From assembly GCA_020849795.1 (NCBI GenBank), contig JADZFR010000048.1:1-64000 (forward strand): a DNA stretch of 64,000 bases, read 5' to 3'. Source of the DNA: Planctomycetota bacterium (GTDB lineage Bacteria; Planctomycetota; UBA8742; UBA2392). Shown here one piece after another: positions 33,275-42,017 of this stretch (its first letter is position 1; each line of letters opens with the position of its first letter). The translations under genes and the position numbers were made by a program. The notes under the pieces are model-generated. The model was given only the letters and a program-made list of their open reading frames with translations, was not told where the DNA came from and searched no databases.

Positions 33275-34810
33275 CTAGAACTCTGCGCCGATTCTCAGCA
33301 CATAGTAGGTGTTGGGCACGTCCTTGGGCACGTTGCGGAACTGTTTGAAGTCTTCGTCATTGATCACGATCTCGAAACCCAGGATCACGTTGCGCGCCAG
33401 CGTGAAGTTCACGCCAACCATGAACTCGCGCCGGTTTGCCGCGAAACCGGCGGCATCGGCAAGGCTGAACCCGGGCACGGCCCCCGAAGACACGCGCAGC
33501 AACCCGGCAAACGGGTCCGTGGCGTCGAGCGGGTTATCGTTGTTGTTGGTCACCAGTTCGCTGTACCTGAACAGCGGCGTGATGCGCAGAAAGAACGGGA
33601 TGCGCGGCAGCTCAAACGTATAGCGCGCCTCCACACCCCATGCGTCGCGTGTAAAACGGCCATCTTCGCCGTGGATGTAGTGGGACTGCACAAACAGGTC
33701 GCCGCCGGCCAGCCGAAACGCGAAGTCAATGTTCGCACCCAGACGCCACTTGCCGCGGCGCACCCGCCCGTTGGGGTCGGCTTGCGTGCCGCCCTTGAAG
33801 GGGATGCGCATCATGCCCTCAATCAACGCCACTTCGTTTCGGCTAAGCTGGTCGATGCTGCCCCAGCCAAGAATGTGAATGTAGTTGGTGTTGGCGGCTG
33901 TGACAGCTTCCGGGCTGAAATGCGAGTCATTGCGCAGGAAGCTCGTGGCATTGAAGTCAAAGATGAAGCCCGCGCCGAACTCGGACTGGATGTAGCGGCT
34001 GACCTCGCGCGGGTCATCCAGGCCACGGATGTAGCGGGTCTTGTCGTCCTGCATCATCGGGTAGTTCAGGCTGTCGTCGACATGGCCGCGGCCCAGTAGC
34101 GTGCCGTCACTGAGCGCACCGACCATGTAGAAGTTCTGCATGATGCGCAGCGTGTACCGGATCTGGGCGACCTCATCCTGATGAAACGCCCGGTGGCCCA
34201 GCGCCATAGTCTCGCTGCCGCGCGACTGGCGCCAGAAGTGCCCATCAATGCCGAATAGAAAGCTGTCGGCGATGTACCCTGAGGGCAGGAATTGCCCGAG
34301 CGGCTTGTTGTAGACGATGATCGCCTTGGGCACCTCGATGATGTCCTGGTCCAGCAGCGAGTAATCGCCGTTGTACTGGAAGCTCAGTTCACTCTCGACC
34401 ACGTCACTGTAGCCGGCAAACACCGTGAACCACGCGCGGCTGAGGTTGATACCGCTGGCTGCGCGCGAACCGCCGCCCGGCTGGTCGCCCTTTGGGCTGT
34501 GTTGGCCCTGGCGGTACTTGACCATGATGCCGCCGCTGAATTCGAGAAAAAGCTCTCGCCGCGAACGCAGGGGGGCAAAATCTTCAAACCGGCGTCGGAC
34601 AGCATCGTCTACTTCGTCGCGGATGAGCTGCTCAAAGCCTGTGCGCTGGCGGGCCAGTGCCGCTTCAAGTTCTTCGCGGGTGATGCCGCCTTCGCGACTC
34701 TCGCCGTTGCCGTCGCCGTTGTCAGGCGGCAGGGCCGGTTGTGCCGCAAGCGGGCCTGCGACCAGGCTGGCCAGAAAGATGAACCGAATCACGGACGTCA
34801 AGACCTTCAC
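33275..34810 (-). CDS. Outer-membrane porin (phosphate-selective porin O/P type)
   Basis: About 511 residues from a GTG at 34810; the exact start is uncertain because no clear ribosome-binding site is visible. A signal peptide (VIRFIFLASLVAGPLAAQ) is followed by a short coiled coil (about residues 45-80) and then alternating beta-strands with many aromatic and Gly residues. It ends in the strand YYVLRIGAEF with a terminal Phe, typical of outer-membrane barrels. This supports a Gram-negative-type outer membrane. It precedes the lipoprotein gene on the same strand. Confidence 0.8.
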   Translation of the reverse strand: MKVLTSVIRFIFLASLVAGPLAAQPALPPDNGDGNGESREGGITREELEAALARQRTGFEQLIRDEVDDAVRRRFEDFAPLRSRRELFLEFSGGIMVKYRQGQHSPKGDQPGGGSRAASGINLSRAWFTVFAGYSDVVESELSFQYNGDYSLLDQDIIEVPKAIIVYNKPLGQFLPSGYIADSFLFGIDGHFWRQSRGSETMALGHRAFHQDEVAQIRYTLRIMQNFYMVGALSDGTLLGRGHVDDSLNYPMMQDDKTRYIRGLDDPREVSRYIQSEFGAGFIFDFNATSFLRNDSHFSPEAVTAANTNYIHILGWGSIDQLSRNEVALIEGMMRIPFKGGTQADPNGRVRRGKWRLGANIDFAFRLAGGDLFVQSHYIHGEDGRFTRDAWGVEARYTFELPRIPFFLRITPLFRYSELVTNNNDNPLDATDPFAGLLRVSSGAVPGFSLADAAGFAANRREFMVGVNFTLARNVILGFEIVINDEDFKQFRNVPKDVPNTYYVLRIGAEF

Positions 34811-34987
34811 GCGTCGAATTGTGAGGGGTTGGGGTGCAGCCGTCAACGCCCGCTTGAACCTTGTGCAGTTAGTTCGATAATGCTTGGGTTCCACAGCAGG
34901 CAAGCTACATTGACTCCCCCTTGGGGGCTGTTAGGTTAGTCGGATTGTCCAAATTGGCGAGGCCCGGCGGAAGCGGGGAAGGAACGT

Positions 34988-35758
34988 ATGCCCCATCCCG
35001 ATGCCGGTTCTAAGGACGGCGTCATGGTCGTGCGCATGGTCACGGCTACGGATGTCGGCTTGCAACGCAAGAACAACGAAGACTCCTGCGCAACGCTGGA
35101 CGATGCGGGGCTTTGTGTGGTTGCAGACGGCATGGGTGGCCACTTGGGAGGCGAAATTGCCTCCAACATCGCCATTGAGACCGTGACCGAAGCGTTCAAG
35201 TCTCGCGGCAAGGGCGGCCACGACGAACGCAAAGACGCCGAACTGCTTCAAAAGACGATCAAAGCCGCAAACAAGGAAATTTACCGCCGCGGCAATGCCG
35301 ACGCGGCCCTCAAGAACATGGGCACCACAATTGTGGCCGCAGTTTTCGACGGCGACTACGTCGTGACTGCAAACGTCGGTGACAGCCGCATTTACAGACT
35401 TCGGGACGGCAAACTTGGCCAAGTGACTGAAGACCACTCGTGGGTTGGCGAGTTGCGAAAAAAGAACTTGATCAGCGAAGAAGACGCCCGAAGCCACCCG
35501 CTGAAGAACATCATCACCCGCGCGCTGGGCATGGAACAGACCGTCGAGGTCGACGTGAAGTGGGAAAAGGCCAAGGCCGGCGATGTATACCTGCTGTGCA
35601 CCGACGGCTTGACCGATCTTGTGCCCGACGGCGAGATCCAAGCCCACATGCTGAAGCCAGGCACGTCGCTTGAAGCCATGGCGGCGGGCCTGATTGAAGC
35701 CGCCAACAACGCCGGCGGCAGCGACAACATCACGCTTGGCCTGTGCCGGGTCGAGTGA
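34988..35758 (+). CDS. PP2C-type Ser/Thr protein phosphatase (Stp1-like)
   Basis: 256 residues; the ATG at 34988 follows GGGAAGGAA. All PP2C metal-site motifs are present: DVGLQRKNNEDS, VADGMGGH, NVGDSRIYRLRDG and GGSDNITL. It should dephosphorylate Ser/Thr residues in the cytoplasm and is the natural antagonist of the large Ser/Thr kinases in this window, although it is not adjacent to them. It is convergent with a small coiled-coil protein gene. Confidence 0.95.
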   Translation: MPHPDAGSKDGVMVVRMVTATDVGLQRKNNEDSCATLDDAGLCVVADGMGGHLGGEIASNIAIETVTEAFKSRGKGGHDERKDAELLQKTIKAANKEIYRRGNADAALKNMGTTIVAAVFDGDYVVTANVGDSRIYRLRDGKLGQVTEDHSWVGELRKKNLISEEDARSHPLKNIITRALGMEQTVEVDVKWEKAKAGDVYLLCTDGLTDLVPDGEIQAHMLKPGTSLEAMAAGLIEAANNAGGSDNITLGLCRVE

Positions 35759-35782
35759 TCAGACCACAACAGTGCGGCGCGG

Positions 35783-36001
35783 CTACTTCTCGCGGATCTT
35801 GCGAAGTTCCTCGGCAATTTTGCCAAGGTGGTCGTTGGTCTTGTCGAGCTTGTCGGCAATCGGCTTGAATGTCTTGAGCTCTTTGACCTCGCTGGTGAGG
35901 CTCTCCACTGCGCGCTTGAGGTAATCGGCCTGCTTGCCGATGTCGGCAAGGTCGTTGATTTCGCGCGCGACATCCTTGATTGCGTTGGATTCGTCGGACA
36001 T
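35783..36001 (-). CDS. Small coiled-coil protein
   Basis: 72 residues; the ATG at 36001 follows GGAGG at 5 bases spacing. The sequence is an uninterrupted amphipathic charged helix (core VESLTSEVKELK) with no Cys and no hydrophobic segment, probably a cytoplasmic coiled-coil oligomer. Convergent with the PP2C gene. Function unknown. Confidence 0.7.
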   Translation of the reverse strand: MSDESNAIKDVAREINDLADIGKQADYLKRAVESLTSEVKELKTFKPIADKLDKTNDHLGKIAEELRKIREK

Positions 36002-36147
36002 GGCAACCTCCGGGGGCGACAATCGTGCCTGCGTCGTGGCCCCGTGGCAACGGGATTTCGGCTGTTATCGGCCCATCGAGACCGTACAATGCCCCATGCG
36101 CCGCCCCCGGCGCTTCCCCGAATCCCCTTGTTGACTAGCAAGGTCCC

Positions 36148-36924
36148 ATGGACCCGCAGCTTGCGCACGTGTTGAGTCGCCTGACGCCCGAAATCGAGGC
36201 GGCACTGGAGACCTATTTTCCGAGCCAGCGTGGCGCGCTTGGCGTGTGCATGCGTTATGCCACCTTCAGCGGCGGGCGCCGCATGCGCCCCGTGCTGTGC
36301 CTGTTGGGCGCAGACTTCTGCAACGTCCAGCGCAAGCACGCATTGCCGCTCGCGGCCGCCATTGAGTTTCTGCACACAGCCAGCCTGATTTATGACGACC
36401 TGCCTGCGATGGACAACGCCGTCCACCGCCGGGGGCAGCCGCCGGCCCACGCAGACGCCGGACAGGGTGTGGCTCTGCTGGCCGGGCTGTCGCTTGTTTC
36501 ACACGCGTTCGGGCTGCTCGCACCGTACCCGTCGCTGGTGGAGCTCGCGTCGCGCTGCGTAACAGACATGAGCAGCGGGCAAGCCATCGACCTGCATGGC
36601 GGCGACCGCAGTCCGCGGCACTATCTCAAGACAACGGCCTTGTTCCATCTTGCCCTGACAGCAGCAGGTACAGCCTTTGGCGCGGAATCATTGAAGATGC
36701 AGGCGCTTGGGGCCTTCGCCCTGCACTTCGGCACGGCGTACCAGCTCTTGGACGACGCTGACGACGAAGGCGCCGCGCAACTTGCAGCGCAATCCGCGTC
36801 AGAGCTGGCGTTGGCGCAAGACGCGTTGCTGGCGTTTCAGGGCGACAGTGCCGCTGGCCACCTGCGCGAATTCGCCAACCAGGTGCTGCAATCCGTGCCG
36901 GCTGGCGGCCGTTCAGACCATTGA
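36148..36924 (+). CDS. Polyprenyl synthetase family protein, divergent (IspA-like)
   Basis: 258 residues. The first Asp-rich motif is DDLPAMDN and the second is DDADD, both expected for trans-prenyltransferases of the farnesyl/geranylgeranyl diphosphate synthase family. The GGRRMRP segment near residue 42 matches the substrate-binding Arg region. The protein is shorter than usual (about 290-300) and the segment after the first motif (RRGQPPAHADAG) deviates from the common RRGxPTxHxxxGE. A weak or specialised synthase is possible. No other isoprenoid genes are nearby. Confidence 0.8.
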   Translation: MDPQLAHVLSRLTPEIEAALETYFPSQRGALGVCMRYATFSGGRRMRPVLCLLGADFCNVQRKHALPLAAAIEFLHTASLIYDDLPAMDNAVHRRGQPPAHADAGQGVALLAGLSLVSHAFGLLAPYPSLVELASRCVTDMSSGQAIDLHGGDRSPRHYLKTTALFHLALTAAGTAFGAESLKMQALGAFALHFGTAYQLLDDADDEGAAQLAAQSASELALAQDALLAFQGDSAAGHLREFANQVLQSVPAGGRSDH

Positions 36925-36929
36925 CTGAG

Positions 36930-38042
36930 CTACTTCTTGCCCTCGCCCGGCAGCCGGATGCGCTTCATCGGCACCCATTCGTCGTCGCTGTCGGGGAAGC
37001 CTTCGTAGTGGACAAAGTGCATGCCCAGCCGGGTTTGCATGATCTTGGCTTTGTACCACTCGCCGTCGAACTCAACCTCGACCGCTGTGCCGCCGGACAA
37101 GACCTTCGGCTGCCACTTTCGCAACGCCGTCGGCTCCACCCATGCGTCCCACTTCTTGCCCCAGCCGATCCAGGTGATGAAGCACTTGCCATCTTTGTCG
37201 TCGAGGACCTTCACCTTGTACCACTTGCCCTCGGATTCGCTCTCGCAGCGTTCGCCAGTGCGGCCGGCACGCTTGCCATCAACTTTGGCAAACCTGGTTT
37301 CGACGTCAAATCCCCCGGCGGCTGCACTGCATGAAAGCTGCTCTTCGCAGAACGACATCTCTGCTTCGCAGTACGAGGCGGCCTCTTTGAAAGTCAGGGT
37401 GCCGTCTTCGTTGGCATCCAGCAGAGACGAGCCCTGGATCAGGTCCACCAGCGCCTGCGTGAAAGTCCAGTTGCCCGTGCTTTTTGAGGTCGCGTGCGCG
37501 CTGGTCAGCACGCCGTACTTGAACTTCTTGCGCTTCTGGGCCTCGTCGGCAAGCGCACCGCTGTGGCAGCAGTCGGCTGTCACGAGCACGGTGGCGCCTT
37601 TGAAGTTTTTTTCGATGGAGTCGTAAATCAGCGGCACGTGCCAAAAGGTCTTCGCAAACTTGGGTTTGCTGTCGTAGCAGATCAGCGATACAGGTCGCGC
37701 AGCATCTTCAAAGTCGCGTGATCCGTGGCCGGCAAAGTAGAAGAGCAGCGTGTCGCCCTCGCCTGTCTTGGCCAGCAGTTCATCGAGCGACTTGGCGCAG
37801 TGGTCGCGCGTTGCCTGCTCGTTCTTGATGAAGGTGATGTGATCTTCGGGCACACCGCGCTTCTTGAGCGCGTCGATCATTACCGCGTCAACGCGGCCTT
37901 CGTCGGGCCAGGTACCCAGCTTTTTGTTCTGGTACTGCAACACGCCCACTGCGAACACCCAGGTCTTTTCGGGCTGCCAGGACGTCTCTGCCTGCAGACC
38001 GGTGGCGAACAGCAGGAAAGCCAAAGGCAGTATGAAGCGCAT
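36930..38042 (-). CDS. Secreted caspase-like protease with tandem Tudor-knot-like domains
   Basis: 370 residues; the ATG at 38042 follows GGAGG, and a signal peptide (MRFILPLAFLLFATG, cleavage near LQA) precedes the mature protein. The peptidase C14 domain has the catalytic His in YFAGHGSRD (H106) and the Cys in TADCCHSG (C159), as in metacaspases. Next is an EF-hand-like loop, DANEDGTLTFKEA. The C-terminus holds two similar domains with W-Y-K/A-x-V/I and WVEPTAL / EWVPMKRI patterns, resembling Tudor-knot or chromo-barrel folds. Export of a caspase with these domains is unusual. It may cleave extracellular or periplasmic proteins, with calcium control inferred only from the loop. Confidence 0.85.
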   Translation of the reverse strand: MRFILPLAFLLFATGLQAETSWQPEKTWVFAVGVLQYQNKKLGTWPDEGRVDAVMIDALKKRGVPEDHITFIKNEQATRDHCAKSLDELLAKTGEGDTLLFYFAGHGSRDFEDAARPVSLICYDSKPKFAKTFWHVPLIYDSIEKNFKGATVLVTADCCHSGALADEAQKRKKFKYGVLTSAHATSKSTGNWTFTQALVDLIQGSSLLDANEDGTLTFKEAASYCEAEMSFCEEQLSCSAAAGGFDVETRFAKVDGKRAGRTGERCESESEGKWYKVKVLDDKDGKCFITWIGWGKKWDAWVEPTALRKWQPKVLSGGTAVEVEFDGEWYKAKIMQTRLGMHFVHYEGFPDSDDEWVPMKRIRLPGEGKK

Positions 38043-38182
38043 AAAGTCCTCCGGGTGGTTGCGGGCAGCATAGCCAACTTTACCCCGGACGCGATGCTGC
38101 ACCCGCCTGTCCCGCCCATGCAAGGGCGCGGCCTCGACGAATCAGTGCGGCGGGGGCGTGTTGCTGCCTCCCCCTGTAAACA

Positions 38183-38210
38183 GATATTCGGATATGGTAA
38201 GCGTTTATCT
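38183..38210. promoter_or_regulatory. Half-sites shared with other operator candidates
   Basis: The run ATTCGGATA (38186-38194) is identical to one arm of the perfect inverted repeat upstream of nnrS (46349-46357). GTTTATCT (38203-38210) is identical to segments upstream of the lyase gene (60676-60683) and the porin gene (62846-62853). They overlap the probable start of the radical SAM gene at 38194, which weakens the operator reading. If translation instead starts at the GTG at 38260, they would be in the promoter region. Confidence 0.4.
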
Positions 38211-39930
38211 TTCATACTCGCCGCAAGCCCCCGCCCTGCCAACCACACAGAAAGTCAACGTGAAGAGAGTCCTGCTTACCAGCGTATGCCGCCCACTGGG
38301 CGAGGCCTACGGTGATGCGCCCAGCGTTGGCTATGAATTGCTGTACGGCCAGGTCACGCGCGCACAGGGCATGTTCAGCCCGCGCTCTTTGCACACGCAG
38401 TTCTCGCTGGACTACATCGCGGTCAACCTGGATGCCCCGACCGTTGTGCTGCAGTACCCCTCGCGCGAAGAGCTGATCCTTGAGCTTAAGAAGGGCTATG
38501 ATTACGTCGGCATTTCATTCATCCTTGCCACCTTCCATATCATGGAAGAGATGGTCGCGCTGGTGCGCCGGCACGCGCCAGAATCCAGGATCATTCTTGG
38601 CAGTCACGGCACCGTGCTGGACGACGCAGTTCTGGCGCCCTACGGTGACCACATCTGCCGCGAAGAGGGCGTCGCGTTCATGCGGCGCCTGCTCGGCGAA
38701 CCCCCGCGCGAAATGCCCTACACCCACCCGATGGTAATCAACCCGCTGCGCGTGTTCGGCCAGCATGTGTCGCGCACGGGCATCGTCTTCGCCGGCCTGG
38801 GGTGCGCCAATGGCTGCGACTTCTGCTGCACCTCTCACTACTTCAAGCGCCGCCACATCCGGCTGCTGCCCACCGGGCGCGACATCTACGACGTGGTGCG
38901 CAAGTACCACGAGATCGACCCGGACATGAACATCATGATCATGGATGAGGACTTCCTGCTCAATCACGAGCGCGCCATGCAGTTCCGCGACTGCGTGATC
39001 GAGGGCGGCAAGCCGATCTCGGTGTTCTGTTTCGCCAGCATGCGCGCGCTGAGCCGTTTCACGGTCACCGAAATCATGGAGATGGGCATCGACGGCATCT
39101 GGATCGGCTACGAGGGCACGCGCTCGGGCTTTCCAAAACAGTCCGGCCGACCCGTGGCCGAGGTCTTCAACGAGTTCCGGGAGCACGGCATCACCGTGCT
39201 GGCTTCCATGATCGTTGGCTTTCCCTACCAGACGCCGCAGATCATCCAGGAAGAACTGGACGGCTTGCTGGCGCTGAAGCCGGCATTCTCACAGTTTCTG
39301 ATCTATGGCCCTGTGCCGGGCACACCATTCTTTGACGAGGTCAAGAGGAACCGACGGTTTCACCAGGAGATCGAAGACGACCCCAAGACGCATTACTACC
39401 GCCGGGGCACGGGCTTCTATTCACTGGTCAAGCACGAGACCATGGGCGCCAAAGAGATTGAAGACCTCCAATCCGGCTGCTTCAAACAGGACTTCGAGCG
39501 GCTTGGGCCGTCGATCTATCGCGCCGTCGAGGTGTGGCTGAATGGCTACCTGAAGTGGAAAGACTCGCCCATCCCGATCATGCGCAAGAAGGCCGAGCAG
39601 TTCGCGGGCTTTGTCCGCAGTTCGTATCCCGCGTTCATGCCCGGCAAACTGTTCGGGCCGACGGCCGAAACGCGCAGCCGCCTGAAGCAGTTTGAACGGC
39701 GCGTTCATGAGTTGCTGGGCAAACCGACTTTGAAGGAAAGACTGCTGAGCCTGGGCGCCATTCCGGCTGCGGCGTGGACGGCCCTGACACTGAAGCTCAA
39801 CCTGTTCCAGCATCCCAAGCTGATCCGACGTGAATACCGTATGAGTCTGCCGCCGCAATCACCAAAGCCGCGGGAGGCGAAGCCACACGACGCTTACTCC
39901 GGCGCGGATTTGCAGACAATTGCATCTTGA
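38194..39930 (+). CDS. B12-binding radical SAM enzyme (paralogue 1)
   Basis: 578 residues from the ATG at 38194; a GTG at 38260 is an alternative start. The N-terminal half is a cobalamin-binding-like domain (YDYVGISFILATF, ILGSHGTVLDD). The radical SAM cluster motif is CANGCDFC (Cys 204, 208, 211), and the TIM-barrel region ends near PVPGTPFF. It is closely similar in order and motifs to the protein at 44435-46204. Together they bracket cysK and the nap genes. Class B radical SAM enzymes act as methylases or ring-forming enzymes; the substrate here is unknown. A role linked to nitrate or NO growth is inferred from context only. Confidence 0.88.
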   Translation: MVSVYLSYSPQAPALPTTQKVNVKRVLLTSVCRPLGEAYGDAPSVGYELLYGQVTRAQGMFSPRSLHTQFSLDYIAVNLDAPTVVLQYPSREELILELKKGYDYVGISFILATFHIMEEMVALVRRHAPESRIILGSHGTVLDDAVLAPYGDHICREEGVAFMRRLLGEPPREMPYTHPMVINPLRVFGQHVSRTGIVFAGLGCANGCDFCCTSHYFKRRHIRLLPTGRDIYDVVRKYHEIDPDMNIMIMDEDFLLNHERAMQFRDCVIEGGKPISVFCFASMRALSRFTVTEIMEMGIDGIWIGYEGTRSGFPKQSGRPVAEVFNEFREHGITVLASMIVGFPYQTPQIIQEELDGLLALKPAFSQFLIYGPVPGTPFFDEVKRNRRFHQEIEDDPKTHYYRRGTGFYSLVKHETMGAKEIEDLQSGCFKQDFERLGPSIYRAVEVWLNGYLKWKDSPIPIMRKKAEQFAGFVRSSYPAFMPGKLFGPTAETRSRLKQFERRVHELLGKPTLKERLLSLGAIPAAAWTALTLKLNLFQHPKLIRREYRMSLPPQSPKPREAKPHDAYSGADLQTIAS

Positions 39931-39954
39931 TATGGGGCCGGGGCGCACTACACT
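39927..39954 (+). promoter_or_regulatory. Candidate cysK promoter
   Basis: TTGATA (39927-39932) and TACACT (39949-39954) are separated by 16 bases. Transcription would start at about 39961-39962, which is the first base of the leader ORF, making that ORF leaderless. The -35 overlaps the end of the upstream radical SAM gene. The same -10 hexamer, TACACT, appears in the candidate had promoter. Confidence 0.45.
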
Positions 39955-39961
39955 GCCACCG

Positions 39962-40021
39962 ATGAATTTCGTGTCCGTTCATCCCCGGCGTCGCATCGGC
40001 GCCATGTGTTGCGTCCGCTGA
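39962..40021 (+). CDS. Cys-Cys leader peptide upstream of cysK
   Basis: A 19-codon ORF from the ATG at 39962 to a TGA at 40019-40021. It contains an Arg-Arg-Arg run and ends Met-Cys-Cys-Val-Arg. No ribosome-binding site precedes it, but the candidate promoter would start the transcript at or beside this ATG, so leaderless translation is plausible. Short upstream ORFs ending in Cys runs are known to attenuate sulfur-assimilation genes in mycobacteria and related actinobacteria. By analogy, ribosome stalling at low cysteine would favour cysK expression. A GC-rich hairpin (40062-40088) lies between this ORF and cysK. Confidence 0.55.
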   Translation: MNFVSVHPRRRIGAMCCVR

Positions 40022-40061
40022 GCCGGGCGCGTTCGTGATTGATCCTCAACCACAGAAACGA

Positions 40062-40088
40062 CCCCGGCGCGGCGCACACGCCCCGGGG
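40062..40088 (+). promoter_or_regulatory. GC-rich hairpin between leader peptide and cysK
   Basis: CCCCGG (40062-40067) plus GGCG (40071-40074) pair with CGCC (40079-40082) plus CCGGGG (40083-40088), with a 3-base bulge and a CACA loop, giving a 10-bp stem. It begins 40 bases after the leader stop codon and ends about 50 bases before the cysK ribosome-binding site. It could be the switchable element of an attenuator. It lacks a T-run, so a classic intrinsic terminator is unlikely. Confidence 0.45.
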
Positions 40089-40144
40089 ACTACTTCGGTT
40101 CGTGCGTCGCACCGGTTTCCGCAGGGGCGAAGGAGAACCGAGAC

Positions 40145-41095
<951 letters not shown>

Positions 41096-41151
41096 GTCAA
41101 GGCCAGACCGGTGCACCCTTCGACGAGGGACCTCAAACGCGTGCGGCATGG

Positions 41152-41340
41152 CTACAACACTTCGCGCGTCTTGAGGTCCTTCCATACCCGCCACGCATAT
41201 CCAACGCCCGCAATAAGAAACAGCGGCTGGGCAAAGAAGACGAAGGCGGCCATCTGGTACGGGCCGGGATCAATCGCGTACAGGCCGGTGATCGCGAACG
41301 CGAGCGCGGCAGCAAGGCTTTGCAGGCGCAGGGTCTTCAC
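41152..41340 (-). CDS. Small membrane protein translationally coupled to the NapC-like gene
   Basis: 62 residues from a GTG at 41340, whose last two bases overlap the TGA of the tetraheme cytochrome gene (GTGA). Two hydrophobic helices (about residues 8-22 and 30-50) are followed by a basic end (WRVWKDLKTREVL). The coupling makes it a real gene of the nap operon, perhaps an assembly or quinol-oxidising accessory in the style of the small Nap proteins, but I do not recognise it as NapE, NapD or NapB. Confidence 0.65.
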   Translation of the reverse strand: MKTLRLQSLAAALAFAITGLYAIDPGPYQMAAFVFFAQPLFLIAGVGYAWRVWKDLKTREVL

Positions 41341-42017
41341 TCGTCGCCTCCCATCAGTCGCGGGTAGTCGGCGTGGTCCGGCGTGCGCTGCTCGCGCGTG
41401 GGGTGGGCGCGGCCATGGCAGTTCAGGCAGCTGAGCGTGTTTTCGGCCAGCCGCACCCGCAAGGTCGCGTGAGACGACACCGCCTGAAACTTGGGCGTGG
41501 CGGCATGGCACTTCAGGCAGTTGTCGTTGGGAAACACCCCGCGATACTTGATCGGCTCTTCGTATGTGCGCGTCGTGTAACGCGCGAGGTGCCGATAGCC
41601 CTCCATCTTCGCCTGCAGGTCGCCCGCAAGTCCGTAGTCCGAGTGGCACTGATAGCACTGGTCCTTCGGAATCCAGCCGTTTCGAAAGTGCCGTGCCGCC
41701 AGCGTCTGACTGTGCGGATCCTGCATGTCCGTGACCATCGGTGTCATCACGTGGCAGCGGTTGCAGCTTTCGACCCCGTGAACGCCTTCAATGGTGTGAT
41801 AGTTGGCGACGGCCACGCTCGCGGCGGGCACGGCGAACAGGGCCGCCAAGGCCAGCAGTTTGAAGAACGCCATCCCGGACAAGGTCGCAAACCCCAGGTT
41901 CACTTTGCGGTCAGGGTCAATCTTGCCGAAGTCGATGCGCGGCAGCCACAGACACAGAAAAAAGCCAACCGCACAAAGCAGCCCTGCAAGCATGCGTGTC
42001 AGGTCTGTGAGTTCCAT
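41337..42017 (-). CDS. Tetraheme c-type cytochrome, NapC/NirT-like
   Basis: 226 residues with two N-terminal transmembrane helices (about 8-26 and 50-70) and a periplasmic domain carrying four heme motifs: CNRCH, CYQCH, CLKCH and CLNCH. NapC/NirT proteins pass electrons from the quinol pool to periplasmic reductases. Its ATG overlaps the napA stop codon by one base, so it is the expected quinol-side donor for the adjacent nitrate reductase. NapC usually has a single anchor helix; two are seen here. Confidence 0.88.
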   Translation of the reverse strand: MELTDLTRMLAGLLCAVGFFLCLWLPRIDFGKIDPDRKVNLGFATLSGMAFFKLLALAALFAVPAASVAVANYHTIEGVHGVESCNRCHVMTPMVTDMQDPHSQTLAARHFRNGWIPKDQCYQCHSDYGLAGDLQAKMEGYRHLARYTTRTYEEPIKYRGVFPNDNCLKCHAATPKFQAVSSHATLRVRLAENTLSCLNCHGRAHPTREQRTPDHADYPRLMGGDE

